NCBI RefSeq assembly: GCF_024300825.1
Contig: NZ_CP101323.1
Span: 2,232,001 to 2,296,000 of the forward strand
Origin: Natronomonas gomsonensis
GTDB lineage: Archaea > Halobacteriota > Halobacteria > Halobacteriales > Haloarculaceae
Direction: 5' to 3'
Length of the DNA: 64,000 bases
Each line of letters begins with the position of its first letter. The first letter of the stretch is position 1. The notes under the pieces are model-generated. The model saw only the letters and a list, made by a program, of their open reading frames with translations. It did not search any database and was not told the origin of the DNA. Positions 27,659 to 37,104 of the stretch are shown in pieces. Made by a program: the position numbers and the translations under genes.

Positions 27659-28350
27659 AGGTCGTCGTCCTCGTAGGCTTCCTCGTAGCGCTCCATCGCG
27701 TCTTCGTGGCCCCGGACGGCCGTCTCGTAGGTCGCTTTCAGGTCCTCGATTGGCGTCTCCGTCGCGTCGACCCGGAGGTTCTCGTAGGCCGGTTCGATGG
27801 CCCGTTCTTCGGTGGTTTCGACGAGCAGCGCGGCGCTCTGGACCGGCAGGTCCTCGCGTTTGTCGCCGCCTTCCTCGTGGCCCGCTTCCAGCGCGTCAAT
27901 GAGTCGCTTGGCAAGCGGTTCCCCTCGGTCACTGTTTTCGTAGGTGTCGGCGACGGCATCGATGACTGCCTCGCCAGTCAGGAGGTTTCCGGCGACGGTG
28001 TACTCGTTTCCATCGTGATGTCCGAACCACGGCTTGCACTCCTCGCCGGAGAAGACGAACGACCCCTCTCGGTCGACGCCGTGGAGTTGGCGGTTCTCGG
28101 CGCCGTCGTCGGCGTTGAGAAGCGACTGCAGGGCATCCTCGACGGCCAGTCCGTCGTCGATGTACTCGATTCCCTTCTCACCCAACTCGACGTTGACGAG
28201 GCTCTGGGTGGCGACGGCGCCGTTCTCGCTGGCGAAGGGACACAGCGTGCCGACGCCCGCGAGTCGGGTCGTCACCGCAACGCCGAAGCGGTGCTGTTCG
28301 GTGCCGTCGTCGCCTTCGTATTTCTCGTGGACGCAGATGCTGAAAGTCAT
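27655..28350 (-). CDS. DUF1028 family protein (Ntn-hydrolase-like)
   Basis: 231 residues starting MTFSICVHEKYEG; a further upstream ATG (28377) adds a basic nine-residue stretch and is disfavoured. The conserved pattern VAVTTRLAGVGTLCPFASENGAVATQSLVN and GVDREGSFVFSGEECKPW matches DUF1028, a family predicted to have an Ntn-hydrolase fold. The C-terminal third is a charged helix. Substrate unknown. It is divergent from sepF across a region containing a dispersed hairpin element. Confidence 0.82.
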   Translation of the reverse strand: MTFSICVHEKYEGDDGTEQHRFGVAVTTRLAGVGTLCPFASENGAVATQSLVNVELGEKGIEYIDDGLAVEDALQSLLNADDGAENRQLHGVDREGSFVFSGEECKPWFGHHDGNEYTVAGNLLTGEAVIDAVADTYENSDRGEPLAKRLIDALEAGHEEGGDKREDLPVQSAALLVETTEERAIEPAYENLRVDATETPIEDLKATYETAVRGHEDAMERYEEAYEDDDL

Positions 28351-28418
28351 ACGTCGGCGAACGGCCGACAGCGACAAAAATGGAGACCACGAGGGCGGTG
28401 CTGCCGGGAGAGTTTCAT

Positions 28419-28569
28419 GAGCATCCGCGAGCGCCCGGAAGGCGCGAGCGGTTCACGCCGCGCGAACGGAGTGAGCGCGGCGGCAAGGCGGGTGACCACC
28501 GGGAACCCGCCGCCGCTTTTTCATCGAAGTTTTTCCCGGCGGGCCTGCGGCCCGCCGTGGAAAAAGTTC
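28419..28569. repeat. Dispersed multi-hairpin intergenic element, copy 2
   Basis: Starts GAGCATCCGCGAGC, followed by a hairpin (GCGCC/GGCGC), CGAGCGGTTCAC, further GC hairpins, CTTTTTCATCGAAGTTTTTC, the strong hairpin GGCGGGC/GCCCGCC, and GGAAAAAGTTC. Block order equals copies 1 and 3. It fills most of the gap between the divergent DUF1028 and sepF genes. Confidence 0.6.
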
Positions 28570-28610
28570 GGAGGGTAAAACCTATGCCGCCAGCCACCAC
28601 TGTCGGTCGT

Positions 28611-28964
28611 ATGGGCATCATGAGCAAGATTCTCGGCGGGAACTCCCACAACGCCGAGGACTACGTCGAACTCGACATCGACGACTTCGACGCCGACGCG
28701 GGCGACGCGACGGTGAAAGTACATTTCGCTGAAATCAGCGACAAAAACGACATCATCGACATCAAAGACGCCGTCTACGACGGCGACATCGTCATCGCCG
28801 ACATCATCCGGCACACGACGACCGACCGGACGATGGAGCACATCTCCGACGAACTGAAGCAGGTCGCCCACGAGGTGGGCGGCGACATCGTCCAGAAGGA
28901 GGACGACCAAATCGTCATCACGCCGGGCGGCGTCGGTATCTCGCGGGCGAAACTGGGCCGGTAA
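28611..28964 (+). CDS. sepF: Cell division protein SepF
   Basis: 117 residues. The N-terminal MGIMSKILGG is the amphipathic membrane-binding helix, and the C-terminal SepF domain is complete (VKVHFAEISDKNDIIDIKDA, DGDIVIADIIRHT, IVQKEDDQIVITPGGVGISR). In haloarchaea SepF anchors FtsZ1/FtsZ2 to the membrane at midcell. An in-frame ATG at 28584 exists, but the start at 28611 gives the conserved membrane helix at the N-terminus. Confidence 0.93.
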   Translation: MGIMSKILGGNSHNAEDYVELDIDDFDADAGDATVKVHFAEISDKNDIIDIKDAVYDGDIVIADIIRHTTTDRTMEHISDELKQVAHEVGGDIVQKEDDQIVITPGGVGISRAKLGR

Positions 28965-30902
28965 TCAGGCGTCAGCGCCGACGAGTAGTACTGTCTTTTC
29001 AGTCCCCGAGAGCGTCCGCCACTCCTCGCCGTCGTCGCTGACTTCGACCGGGCCGAACGTGTAGACGTTCGTCTGGTCGACGCCCGACGGCGCGCGGGCG
29101 ATGTAGCCGCGGTCGTCGTTTTTCACCGCTCCGTTGAACTCGATGTAGTTCTCGCTCGTCTCGGGTGGGGCAGTCCGCGTGTAGGGGTGGTCGGCCTCCG
29201 CGACGATCCAACCGTCGGGGACTCGGTCACGAACGAAGGCCGGCCCGCCCTCGACGGTCAGTTCGTGGCGGTCGTGTGACCCGCCGGTGAACACCGACCC
29301 GCCGTTGGAGCGCGTCACGCCGACCTCGCTGCCGCCGTCGTCGTCGCCACCGTCGCCGCCGTCGCTCCCTCGAATCGGGAGCGTCAGCGTCGATTCCGCG
29401 TGGTCGACGACGACACCAGTTCCCGCGCGGGCAGAGGTGAAGCCGGCGTCCGTCGAAGCCAGCGCGAGTCGGAGCGTGTCGCCCGCTTCGAGGTGCCGTT
29501 GGGTACCGACGAGTTCGAACTCGACGGTCTGCGATTCGCCGGGCGTGCCCTCGATTGCGACCGGTGCGACCTGATTGTTGAGTAGCGTCGCCTCCCCGTC
29601 GGAGACGTGATACAGTTTCCCGAAGAGGAACGCCCGCGCGCCGACGAGCGTCACCGAAAGCGACACCTCGGGCGTGCCGAGCAGTTCGATGTCGTCGCCG
29701 ACCGCGAGGTCGAACTCCGCGACGGAGACGGGCGCGGCGTCGGTGTTTTCGGGGCTGAAGTGACTCGTCGACGTGGGTGCGACGCTGTTGATGACCGGAC
29801 TCTGACCCTCGCCGGCGATGTCGGAAAGCGACGCCTCGAGTTCGTCGGCGTCGCTCGGCGGGAAGCCGTCGGCCTCCCGGAACTCGCCGTTCTGGATGTC
29901 CCAGTAGGTCAGCGGCGCGATACCGGAGTCGCCGCTGTCACGGAGATGTTGGTCGAACCACGACAGCGCCATCGACTCGATTTCGTTCACCTGTTCGTCG
30001 GGTTCGACCGTCTCCGTCCCGGTGTGGCCGCCGTTGAACAGCACGAACCGCGAATCGACGCCATCCTCGCGGAGCGTCTCGACGATGCGGTGGCCCTCGT
30101 TCGGCGTAAAGAGGGTGTCGGGCAACCCCTGTACGACGAGTGCGGGCGTGTCGATGCGGTCGGCTTTCGAGACCGTCGAACGAACTTTCAGGAACGATTC
30201 GCCCTCCGGCGGCAGACGGTTCTGGGCGACGGTCTTCGTGTACACCTCGTGGAGTCGCGGGGAGACGCCGCGCTGGAGGTTCTCTTGGTCGGGGTTCTGG
30301 ACGCCGCGAGCGGCGGCGATGCCGGCGCCGTACAAAAGCGTCGTCCAGCCGAGTTTCGGGACGCCGTTGGGCACCAGCGAAAACGAGAGGTCGTGCCACG
30401 GGACGACGGGGACGAGCGCGTCGATGCGGTCGTCGACCGCCGCGGCGTTGAGTTGGATGCCGCCGGCGTAGGAAGCACCGAGCATCCCGATTTTCGGCTC
30501 GCCGTCGGCGGCGTTGTCGATGCGGGCGTCCTCACGGAGGAAGTCGATGAGTGCCGATACGTCGGCGACCTCCTTCGGCCCCGAGAGGCCGACTTCGGCC
30601 GTCGAATCGCCGAACCCGCGCTGGTCGAAGGCGACGAGCGCGTAGCCGTGGTCGGTCACCAGCGGGCCGTACCCCTCGACGCTGGATTTCGAACCGCCCC
30701 ACCCGTGAGTCGCGAGAATGGCCGCGTCGGCGCCACCGTCGGGGACGAACAGGGTCGCGGGTATCTCGACGCCGTCGAACGATTCGACGCGGTGTTGTTC
30801 TCTGGTGTAGCCGTCTTCCGTCGCCGCAGCGGCCGTTCCGGTCCCGAGCAGCGAGGCGAGGCCGATACTTCCGGCGGCCGTCACGAACTCCCGTCTATCC
30901 AT
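28965..30902 (-). CDS. Tat-exported alpha/beta hydrolase (S15/CocE X-Pro dipeptidyl-peptidase-like)
   Basis: 645 residues. The N-terminus MDRREFVTAAGSIGLASLLG carries a twin-arginine signal with an Ala-rich cleavage region. The hydrolase domain has the oxyanion HGWGGSKS segment and the nucleophile in LGASYAGG; Asp and His follow (PDTLFTPNEG, FNGGHTGTE). A jelly-roll PepX-C-type domain follows (about 370-530), then an extra C-terminal domain of about 100 residues after a Gly/Asp linker. Probably secreted or membrane-bound; peptidase versus esterase activity cannot be told. Confidence 0.83.
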   Translation of the reverse strand: MDRREFVTAAGSIGLASLLGTGTAAAATEDGYTREQHRVESFDGVEIPATLFVPDGGADAAILATHGWGGSKSSVEGYGPLVTDHGYALVAFDQRGFGDSTAEVGLSGPKEVADVSALIDFLREDARIDNAADGEPKIGMLGASYAGGIQLNAAAVDDRIDALVPVVPWHDLSFSLVPNGVPKLGWTTLLYGAGIAAARGVQNPDQENLQRGVSPRLHEVYTKTVAQNRLPPEGESFLKVRSTVSKADRIDTPALVVQGLPDTLFTPNEGHRIVETLREDGVDSRFVLFNGGHTGTETVEPDEQVNEIESMALSWFDQHLRDSGDSGIAPLTYWDIQNGEFREADGFPPSDADELEASLSDIAGEGQSPVINSVAPTSTSHFSPENTDAAPVSVAEFDLAVGDDIELLGTPEVSLSVTLVGARAFLFGKLYHVSDGEATLLNNQVAPVAIEGTPGESQTVEFELVGTQRHLEAGDTLRLALASTDAGFTSARAGTGVVVDHAESTLTLPIRGSDGGDGGDDDGGSEVGVTRSNGGSVFTGGSHDRHELTVEGGPAFVRDRVPDGWIVAEADHPYTRTAPPETSENYIEFNGAVKNDDRGYIARAPSGVDQTNVYTFGPVEVSDDGEEWRTLSGTEKTVLLVGADA

Positions 30903-31033
30903 ACGCGTTCGTTGCGAGTTCGTCGGATAGGTTCGTCGCCGACAATGCAGGGTGGTTTAAATTCCGCGCCGGTCGGTGACACGCCGCGTCCGGCTTCAGC
31001 ACCCTTAACCGGCCGAAGCGGTCCCTTCCCCAT

Positions 31034-31984
31034 ATGGAACCCGCGATACGCACCGACGACCTCAGGAAGTCCTACGGGGACGTCGTGGCCCTCGATGGAC
31101 TGACCTTCGAGGTCGATGAAGGGGAGTTCTTCGGCTTGCTCGGGCCGAACGGCGCCGGCAAGACGACGTTCATCAACGTCCTCGTCGGCCTCGTTCGGAA
31201 GGACGGCGGCACCGCCGAGGTGTTCGGTTTCGACGTCGAAACCGAGTATCAGGAGGCACGGGACCGCATCGGCCTCGCCCCACAGGAGTTCAACGTCGAC
31301 CGGTTCTTCCCCATTCACGAGGTGTTGGAGCACAAGGCCGGCTACCACGGCGTGCCGAGCGACGAGGCCGAACGCCGTGCCGCGGAGGCGTTGAAAACGG
31401 TCGGTATTTACGACAAGCGCGACACGCGCTTCGATTGGCTCTCCGGCGGCATGAAGCGCCGCTTCCTGTTGGCGCGGGCGCTCGTGACGAACCCGGACCT
31501 ACTCATTCTGGACGAACCAACGGCGGGCGTCGACGTGCAGTTGCGGCGTGACCTCTGGGGCGTCATCGAACGACTCAACGCCGAGGGGACGACGATTCTG
31601 TTGACGACCCACTACATCGAGGAGGCCGAACGACTGTGTGACCGCGTCGCAATAGTCGATTCGGGACGCGTCGTCGAGGTGGCGACGCCCGACGACCTCC
31701 GGTCCCGCGGCACCGACCAACTGTATCTCACCTTCGAGAAGTCGCCCGACGCCGTTCCCGATATCGACCTCGACGGAATCGTCGAGGCGCGAATCGACGG
31801 CGACTCGCTCGTCGTCACCGCACAGGGCGGCAGTCGCCTCGCGCCCTCGCTGCTCCGGGAGTTGGAGTACGAGGGCTACGAGGTGACGAACCTCGACATC
31901 CGGCGAGCCTCCCTAGAGGAGGTGTTCGTCGACATGACCAGAACCGACGAGGAGGCCGAACAACTGGGGGCGATTCACCAGTGA
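31034..31984 (+). CDS. ABC-2 type transporter ATP-binding protein
   Basis: 316 residues. Walker A GPNGAGKTTF, signature LSGGMKRRFLLARAL, Walker B LLILDEPTAGVD and the switch His in TTHYIEEAERL are intact. The C-terminal extension of about 85 residues (DLRSRGTDQLYLTFEKS...EVFVDMTRTDEE) is typical of DrrA/NodI-type exporters. It energises the permease encoded by the next gene, which starts inside its stop codon. A CTTAAC box about 30 nt before the ATG is a likely promoter. Confidence 0.93.
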   Translation: MEPAIRTDDLRKSYGDVVALDGLTFEVDEGEFFGLLGPNGAGKTTFINVLVGLVRKDGGTAEVFGFDVETEYQEARDRIGLAPQEFNVDRFFPIHEVLEHKAGYHGVPSDEAERRAAEALKTVGIYDKRDTRFDWLSGGMKRRFLLARALVTNPDLLILDEPTAGVDVQLRRDLWGVIERLNAEGTTILLTTHYIEEAERLCDRVAIVDSGRVVEVATPDDLRSRGTDQLYLTFEKSPDAVPDIDLDGIVEARIDGDSLVVTAQGGSRLAPSLLRELEYEGYEVTNLDIRRASLEEVFVDMTRTDEEAEQLGAIHQ

Positions 31985-32751
31985 GTTCGACGTTCGGCGT
32001 CGGCTTCCGGGCGCTGTTGAAGCGGGAAATCCTCCGGTTCGTCCGCCGGCCCAAGAACACGTTCCTCCCGCCGGCGATTACGAACGTGCTGTACTTCGCC
32101 GTCTTCGGCGTCGTGTTGGGCCAGCGCATCGAGGACATCGCCGGCTTCGACTACATCGTGTTCATTCTGCCCGGACTGGTCGTGTTGGGGGCTATCTCCA
32201 ACGCCTTCGAGAACTCCTCGTTCTCCATCTTCCACGGCAGATGGAACGATTACATCCACGAGACGCTCACCTCGCCGCTGTCGTATTCGTCGATGGTGTT
32301 GGCGTACATCCTCGCCGCCGCGCTTCGGGGGCTTGTCGTCGGCGCCATCATCGTCGCTATCGGGCTGTTGTTCACGCCCGTACCGCTCGAAGAGCCGCTG
32401 TTCCTAGTGGCGTTCATGCTCGTCATCCCGACGCTGTTCGCCGCCTTGGGCGTCGTCGGCGGCCTGCTGGCCGAGGACTTCGACCACCTGACGGTGATGA
32501 ACCAGTTCATCCTCCGGCCGCTGGTGTTCTTCGGGGCGGTGTTTTACTCGCTGGACATCCTCCCGCCGCTGTACCGGACGCTGTCCCTTCTCAATCCGAT
32601 GGTGTATATGGTCAACGGCGTTCGTTACGGCTTTCTCGGCTTCCAAGAGGTCGACCCGATACTGTCCCTCGGCGTGTTGAGCGGACTGACCGCGGGCGTC
32701 GTCGCCCTCGACGTGTACCTGTTCAAACGCGGCTACGGCCTCATCGACTAG
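31981..32751 (+). CDS. ABC-2 type transporter permease
   Basis: 256 residues from GTG 31981, overlapping the ATPase stop by four bases. Six hydrophobic segments and the ABC-2 signature region (RPLVFFGAVFYSLDILPPLYRTLSLLNPMVYMVNGVRYGFLG, about 175-220) identify the permease. With the upstream ATPase it forms an exporter for an unknown lipid, polysaccharide or drug. It converges with the TrmB-like regulator gene. Confidence 0.92.
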   Translation: MSSTFGVGFRALLKREILRFVRRPKNTFLPPAITNVLYFAVFGVVLGQRIEDIAGFDYIVFILPGLVVLGAISNAFENSSFSIFHGRWNDYIHETLTSPLSYSSMVLAYILAAALRGLVVGAIIVAIGLLFTPVPLEEPLFLVAFMLVIPTLFAALGVVGGLLAEDFDHLTVMNQFILRPLVFFGAVFYSLDILPPLYRTLSLLNPMVYMVNGVRYGFLGFQEVDPILSLGVLSGLTAGVVALDVYLFKRGYGLID

Positions 32752-33131
32752 CCGCCATTGGGGAAGTCGTCGATTCGGTCGTGGACGTAGGCGGCCCACT
32801 CGTCGAGCGTCCGATGCATCAACTCACGGGCCTCGTCGGGCGGCGTCGCCCGGTACTGGTAGACGTGGCCGCCCGAATCGAGCAGTCGGCGGCGGCGGTC
32901 GGCGAGGTCCTTCTCCATGAGCGTCGATAGCCCGCGATTGACGTTGCTGCGGTCGCGGTCGACGGCATCGGCCAGTTCGGCGACTGTGCTGTCGGGGGCG
33001 TCGAGCAGTTCGAGATACAGTCTCGCCTCGTGGTCCTGTACGCCGAAGACACACCGGAGCACCTCCTGAAAGCCCGGTTCGGAATCGAGCATCAAATCGC
33101 GGAACCGCGAAGGGTCCGGGTCGGGGTCCAT
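32748..33131 (-). CDS. TrmB/ArsR-like winged-helix transcriptional regulator
   Basis: 127 residues from ATG 33131, which lies about 30 nt after a TTTATCG box (leaderless). The middle (HEARLYLELLDAPDSTVAELADAVDRDRSNVNRGLSTLMEKDL) is a classical winged helix-turn-helix of the TrmB/MarR/ArsR type, followed by a beta wing (DSGGHVYQYRATPP) and a C-terminal helix for dimerisation. A DUF-type partner domain is absent. The target genes are unknown; it lies convergent to the ABC exporter. Confidence 0.83.
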   Translation of the reverse strand: MDPDPDPSRFRDLMLDSEPGFQEVLRCVFGVQDHEARLYLELLDAPDSTVAELADAVDRDRSNVNRGLSTLMEKDLADRRRRLLDSGGHVYQYRATPPDEARELMHRTLDEWAAYVHDRIDDFPNGG

Positions 33132-33203
33132 GCCCACGGATGGGGAACGCTGGGCGATAAAGCCACCCGATACTGGACGGTAACCCGATTTCCGATCGCC
33201 CAG

Positions 33204-34097
33204 TCAGTCCAAGAGGTACGTCAACAGCCCCTTCTGGGCGTGCAGTCGGTTCTCGGCTTGGTCCCAGACGATGGCCCGGTCGCTCTCCATGACGGCGTCG
33301 GTAATCTCCTCGCCGCGGTGGGCGGGCAGACAGTGCATCACTTCCTGGTCGTCGAGTAACGCCTCGTTGACCTGAAAGCCCGCCCGCGAGAACGCTTCGA
33401 GTTTCTCGGCGCGTTCGGACTCCTCGCCCATGCTCACCCACACGTCGGTGTAGACGATGTCGGAACCGTCGACGGCCGCTTGTGGGTCCGCGACGATTTC
33501 GGGGGCGCTGCCGAGTTCCTCGGCGCGTTCCAACACGGCGTCGTCGACACCGTATCCCTCCGGCGTCGCGACGACCAAATCGAGGCCGACGATGGCCGCG
33601 CCCAACACGAACGACTGACAGACGTTGTTGCCGTCGCCGACCCACGCGACTCGGGCGTCGAAACCGTCGAAGCGCTCCCGAATCGTCAGCAAGTCGGCGA
33701 GCGTCTGACAGGGGTGGGCGTCGTCCGTGAGGCCGTTGACGACGGGTACCTCGGCGTACTCGCCCAACTCGACCACGTCGGCGTGGTCGAAGACCCGGGC
33801 CATGATGACATCGACGTACCGCGACAGCGCACGTGCGGTGTCCTTGACAGGTTCGCCGTGGCCCAGGTGGATGTCGTCGGGACCGAGGAAGATGGCGTGG
33901 CCGCCGAGTTGTGTCGCACCCGTCTCGAAGGACACCCGAGTTCGGGTCGAGGGCTTCTCGAATATCATGCCGAGCGTTTGGCCGTCCATGCCGTCTGCGG
34001 TCTTTCCGCGGGCGGTCCGCTCTTTGAGGTCGGTCGCCCGCGTCAACACGTCGTCTATCTCCTCGCGCGTGAGGTCGTCGATGTTCAGGAAGTTCAT
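33204..34097 (-). CDS. argF: Ornithine carbamoyltransferase
   Basis: 297 residues. The carbamoyl-phosphate site STRTRVSF, the HPCQTLADL motif and the ornithine-side HCLPAHRG motif (EVMHCLPAHRG) are all present. Converts ornithine plus carbamoyl phosphate to citrulline. Last gene of the lysW-argF operon; its ATG overlaps the argE stop by four bases. Confidence 0.96.
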   Translation of the reverse strand: MNFLNIDDLTREEIDDVLTRATDLKERTARGKTADGMDGQTLGMIFEKPSTRTRVSFETGATQLGGHAIFLGPDDIHLGHGEPVKDTARALSRYVDVIMARVFDHADVVELGEYAEVPVVNGLTDDAHPCQTLADLLTIRERFDGFDARVAWVGDGNNVCQSFVLGAAIVGLDLVVATPEGYGVDDAVLERAEELGSAPEIVADPQAAVDGSDIVYTDVWVSMGEESERAEKLEAFSRAGFQVNEALLDDQEVMHCLPAHRGEEITDAVMESDRAIVWDQAENRLHAQKGLLTYLLD

Positions 34098-35143
34098 TGC
34101 AGGTCCTCCGCGACGGCCTCCAGTATCGCCGTCGCACGGTCGAGTTCGCGTAACTCGAGATGTTCGTCGGGCGCGTGGTCGAGGTCCGAATCGCCGGGAC
34201 CGTACGTCGCCATCGGGCAGTCCCACGCCCCGGCGAAGATGTTCATGTCGGCGGTGCCGGTCTTCCGGAGCAGGCGGGGGTCGCCGCCGGCATCGCGGAT
34301 GGCGACGCGGAAGGCCCGACCCACTTCGGTCCGGGGACTCTGCATCGTCGGTTCGACCGCGTCCTTCCAGTTGACGGTGCCGGCGCCCGACAGTTCGGCG
34401 TCGGCCAACTCCCGGACCTCGTCGGTCGAGTACGACGGCGGGACGCGCAGTTGGGCGTCCAGCGTCGTCTCGACGGCCAGTCCGTCCTGGCTGGTGCCGC
34501 CTTCGATTTCCACCGGCTTGGGCGTCACGCGCTCGAAGACGGGGTCGTACTCGTCATCGCCGCCGAAGATGTCCTCGACGGCCGACCACCACGCGATGGC
34601 GTCCTGAATCGCGTTGTTCTCCGGGCGGGAGGTGTGGCCCGATTCGGAGGTGGCGACGTAGGTGCCCTGCAGGATGCCGCGATACCCCAGCGTGATGCCG
34701 TCCCAACCGGAGGGTTCGCCGTTGACGACCGCCTCGGGCGCCTCGCGCTCGGCGATGAGATGGCGGGCGCCGCGGGAGTCGACTTCCTCGCCGACGACGC
34801 CGACGAAGGAGACGCCGGTCCGCACCGCCGCAACCGCGAGCGCGACGAGCGGCCCCTTCGCGTCGACGGAGCCGCGACCCCACAACTCGGGGCCGTTCTC
34901 GCCGTCCTCGACACGGACGGGAATGTCGCCCGGTACCGTGTCGATGTGGGACGTATAGAGGACGCTGTCGTCGGCCGGCGCGCGAACGTTGCCGACCTCG
35001 TCGATGAACACGTCTCGGCCGTGGTCTTCGAAGAACGCCGCGAGCGCCTCGGCACACTCCGCTTCCTCGGGCGTCGGCGAGGGGATGGAGACGAGCGTCT
35101 CCAAGAGGTCGCGTGCCTCCTCGTCGGGAGTGGCGTCGCTCAT
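34094..35143 (-). CDS. argE: [LysW]-ornithine/lysine hydrolase (M20 peptidase family)
   Basis: 349 residues. M20 metallopeptidase motifs: YTSHIDTVP (metal His/Asp), GRGSVDAKGPLVAL (bridging Asp) and VVGEEVDSRGARH (Glu-Glu catalytic pair). The gene order shows that it releases ornithine (or lysine) from the LysW carrier protein rather than from an N-acetyl group. Overlaps argD by four bases. ArgE/LysK of haloarchaea may be bifunctional; no alpha-aminoadipate-specific genes are in the window. Confidence 0.92.
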   Translation of the reverse strand: MSDATPDEEARDLLETLVSIPSPTPEEAECAEALAAFFEDHGRDVFIDEVGNVRAPADDSVLYTSHIDTVPGDIPVRVEDGENGPELWGRGSVDAKGPLVALAVAAVRTGVSFVGVVGEEVDSRGARHLIAEREAPEAVVNGEPSGWDGITLGYRGILQGTYVATSESGHTSRPENNAIQDAIAWWSAVEDIFGGDDEYDPVFERVTPKPVEIEGGTSQDGLAVETTLDAQLRVPPSYSTDEVRELADAELSGAGTVNWKDAVEPTMQSPRTEVGRAFRVAIRDAGGDPRLLRKTGTADMNIFAGAWDCPMATYGPGDSDLDHAPDEHLELRELDRATAILEAVAEDLQ

Positions 35144-36267
35144 GCGATGATGTCCTCCAGCGCCTCGACCACCCTGTCGGCGTGTTCGCGTTCGATGGTC
35201 AGCGGCGGCAGGAGACGGACGACGCTGCGGCCGGCCGGCAACGCGAGGATGCTGTGGTCCAGCGCGAGGTCGCGCAGGATGGGGTTGGCCCCCCGTTTCA
35301 CCTCGACGCCGACCATCAGGCCGTTGCCGCGGACCTCCCGAACCTCCTCACCGATTGCGGCGTCGAGTTCGTCGGTGAGGTACGAACCGATTTCGGCGGC
35401 GTGAGCGGGGATGTCCTCGCCTTCGATGACGTCGAGGGTGGCACCCGCCGCCGCCGACACCACCGGGCCGCCGGAGAACGTCGATCCGTGGTTGCCGCAG
35501 TCCTCGGCAATCCAGTCGCGGACGAGCGTCGCGCCGATGGGGAGACCGCTGCCGAGGCCTTTCGCCGTCGTCACCACGTCGGGGACGACGCCGTGGTCGT
35601 CGGCGGCCCACAGCGACCCGGTCCGGCCGAGACCGGTCTGAATCTCGTCGAGAATCATCGCCGCGCCGGCCGCCTCGGTTTCCGCTCGAATCGTCTCCAA
35701 GTACGTCGTCGAGGCGGGGTTGATTCCGCCTTCGCCCTGCAGCGGTTCGACGATGACCGCCGCGGTTTCCTCGTCGATGGCCTCGGCCATTGCCTCGCCG
35801 TCCCCGTAGGGGACGAACTCGAAGTCGCCGGCCAGCGGGCCGAAGCCGTCTTTGTACTCGTCTTTCCACGTCGCGGCGAGCGAGCCCATCGTCCGGCCGT
35901 GAAAGCCCTGCATCGTCGCGATGATTTTCGAGCGACCGGTGGCGTGTCGGGAAAACTTCAGTGCGGCCTCGTTGGCCTCGGTCCCCGAGTTACAGAGCCA
36001 CACGTTGTCGATGTCGCCCGGCGCGATCTCCGCGAGCCGTTCGTATAGCGCCGTTCGCGGGGCGTTGGGATAGGAAGCCTGTACGTACATCAGCCGCTCT
36101 ATCTGGTCGGTCGCGGCCTCGACGACGTCCGGGTGGCAGTGGCCGACCGGCGTACAGGCGTAACTCGCGCCGAAGTCCAGGTACTCGGTTCCGTTCGTGT
36201 CGTAGAGGTGGACCCCCTCGCCACGGTCGATTTCGATGGGTTTCTCGGAGAAGACGAATCCGCTCAT
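35140..36267 (-). CDS. argD: [LysW]-aminoadipate/glutamate semialdehyde aminotransferase
   Basis: 375 residues, class III PLP-dependent aminotransferase. The Schiff-base lysine lies in TTAKGLGSGLPIGAT; the substrate and cofactor segments CNSGTEANEAALKF, GFHGRTMGSLAAT and LDEIQTGLGRTG are complete. It transaminates the LysW-linked semialdehyde to LysW-ornithine. A 15-bp gap separates it from argB upstream; argE starts within its stop. Confidence 0.95.
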   Translation of the reverse strand: MSGFVFSEKPIEIDRGEGVHLYDTNGTEYLDFGASYACTPVGHCHPDVVEAATDQIERLMYVQASYPNAPRTALYERLAEIAPGDIDNVWLCNSGTEANEAALKFSRHATGRSKIIATMQGFHGRTMGSLAATWKDEYKDGFGPLAGDFEFVPYGDGEAMAEAIDEETAAVIVEPLQGEGGINPASTTYLETIRAETEAAGAAMILDEIQTGLGRTGSLWAADDHGVVPDVVTTAKGLGSGLPIGATLVRDWIAEDCGNHGSTFSGGPVVSAAAGATLDVIEGEDIPAHAAEIGSYLTDELDAAIGEEVREVRGNGLMVGVEVKRGANPILRDLALDHSILALPAGRSVVRLLPPLTIEREHADRVVEALEDIIA

Positions 36268-36282
36268 AGTTCTAATCAGGTG

Positions 36283-37104
36283 TCATTCCAGCGCGCTCGG
36301 ATAGACGTGCGTGCCGCCCCCCGAAAGCGCCGACTGGATGGGGTTGTCGGCGTTGGCGCTGGCGACGACGACTTCGCTCGCGCCGCCCTCCAACGCCTCC
36401 GTCGCCGCCATGACCTTCCGGCCCATGAACCCCTCGGCGGCGGCTTTCAGTTCCTCGTACTCGTCGGGCGTCTCGACGGACTCGATGAGCGTCGAGGCGT
36501 CCTCGGGATCGCGGTACACGCCCTCCACGTCGGTCAGCGAGACGAGCGTCCCGCCGAGGTCAGCGGCGACCGCAGCAGAGGCGCGGTCGGCGTCGGTGTT
36601 GACCGCGACGCCGTCGTCGGCTAACATCGGCGGCGAAGCCACCGGCGTGTAGCCGTCCGACAGAAGCGTCTCCAAGAGGTCACCGTTGACTTCCTCGATT
36701 TTCCCGGAGTGGTCGCCGCGACGAATCTTCTTCTTGCCGTCCTCGACGACTCGGACGGCTGACTTCCGGGGACCGTACAACAGTTTGCCGTCGACTCCGG
36801 AGAGGCCGACCGCGTCGACGCCGTGGTTCTGCAGGCCGGTGACGAGGTCGGTGTTGACGAGACCAGACATCGCCATCTTGAACACGTCCATCGTCTCCTC
36901 GTCGGTGAAGCGGCCGACGACGCCCGACGGGGTTTCGACGTACTCGGGGTCGATGCCCATCTTTTCGAGGGCGTCGTCGACGGCCGTCGACCCGCCGTGG
37001 ACGACCGCCACGTCAGTGCCGTCTTCGCGGACGGCGGCGATGTCGGCGAGTGCACCCTCCGGTTCGACGGCACGGGCGCCCCCGATTTTGACGACGACGG
37101 TCAT
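36283..37104 (-). CDS. argB: [LysW]-glutamate/aminoadipate kinase
   Basis: 273 residues, amino-acid kinase fold. The N-terminal MTVVVKIGGARAVEPEG contains the phosphate-binding Lys/Gly-Gly, with a second Gly-rich VVHGGSTAV loop; later elements NTDADRASAAVAADLGG and LTDVEGVYRDPED bind nucleotide. It phosphorylates the gamma-carboxyl of the LysW-bound glutamate. Start overlaps the argC stop by four bases. Confidence 0.94.
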   Translation of the reverse strand: MTVVVKIGGARAVEPEGALADIAAVREDGTDVAVVHGGSTAVDDALEKMGIDPEYVETPSGVVGRFTDEETMDVFKMAMSGLVNTDLVTGLQNHGVDAVGLSGVDGKLLYGPRKSAVRVVEDGKKKIRRGDHSGKIEEVNGDLLETLLSDGYTPVASPPMLADDGVAVNTDADRASAAVAADLGGTLVSLTDVEGVYRDPEDASTLIESVETPDEYEELKAAAEGFMGRKVMAATEALEGGASEVVVASANADNPIQSALSGGGTHVYPSALE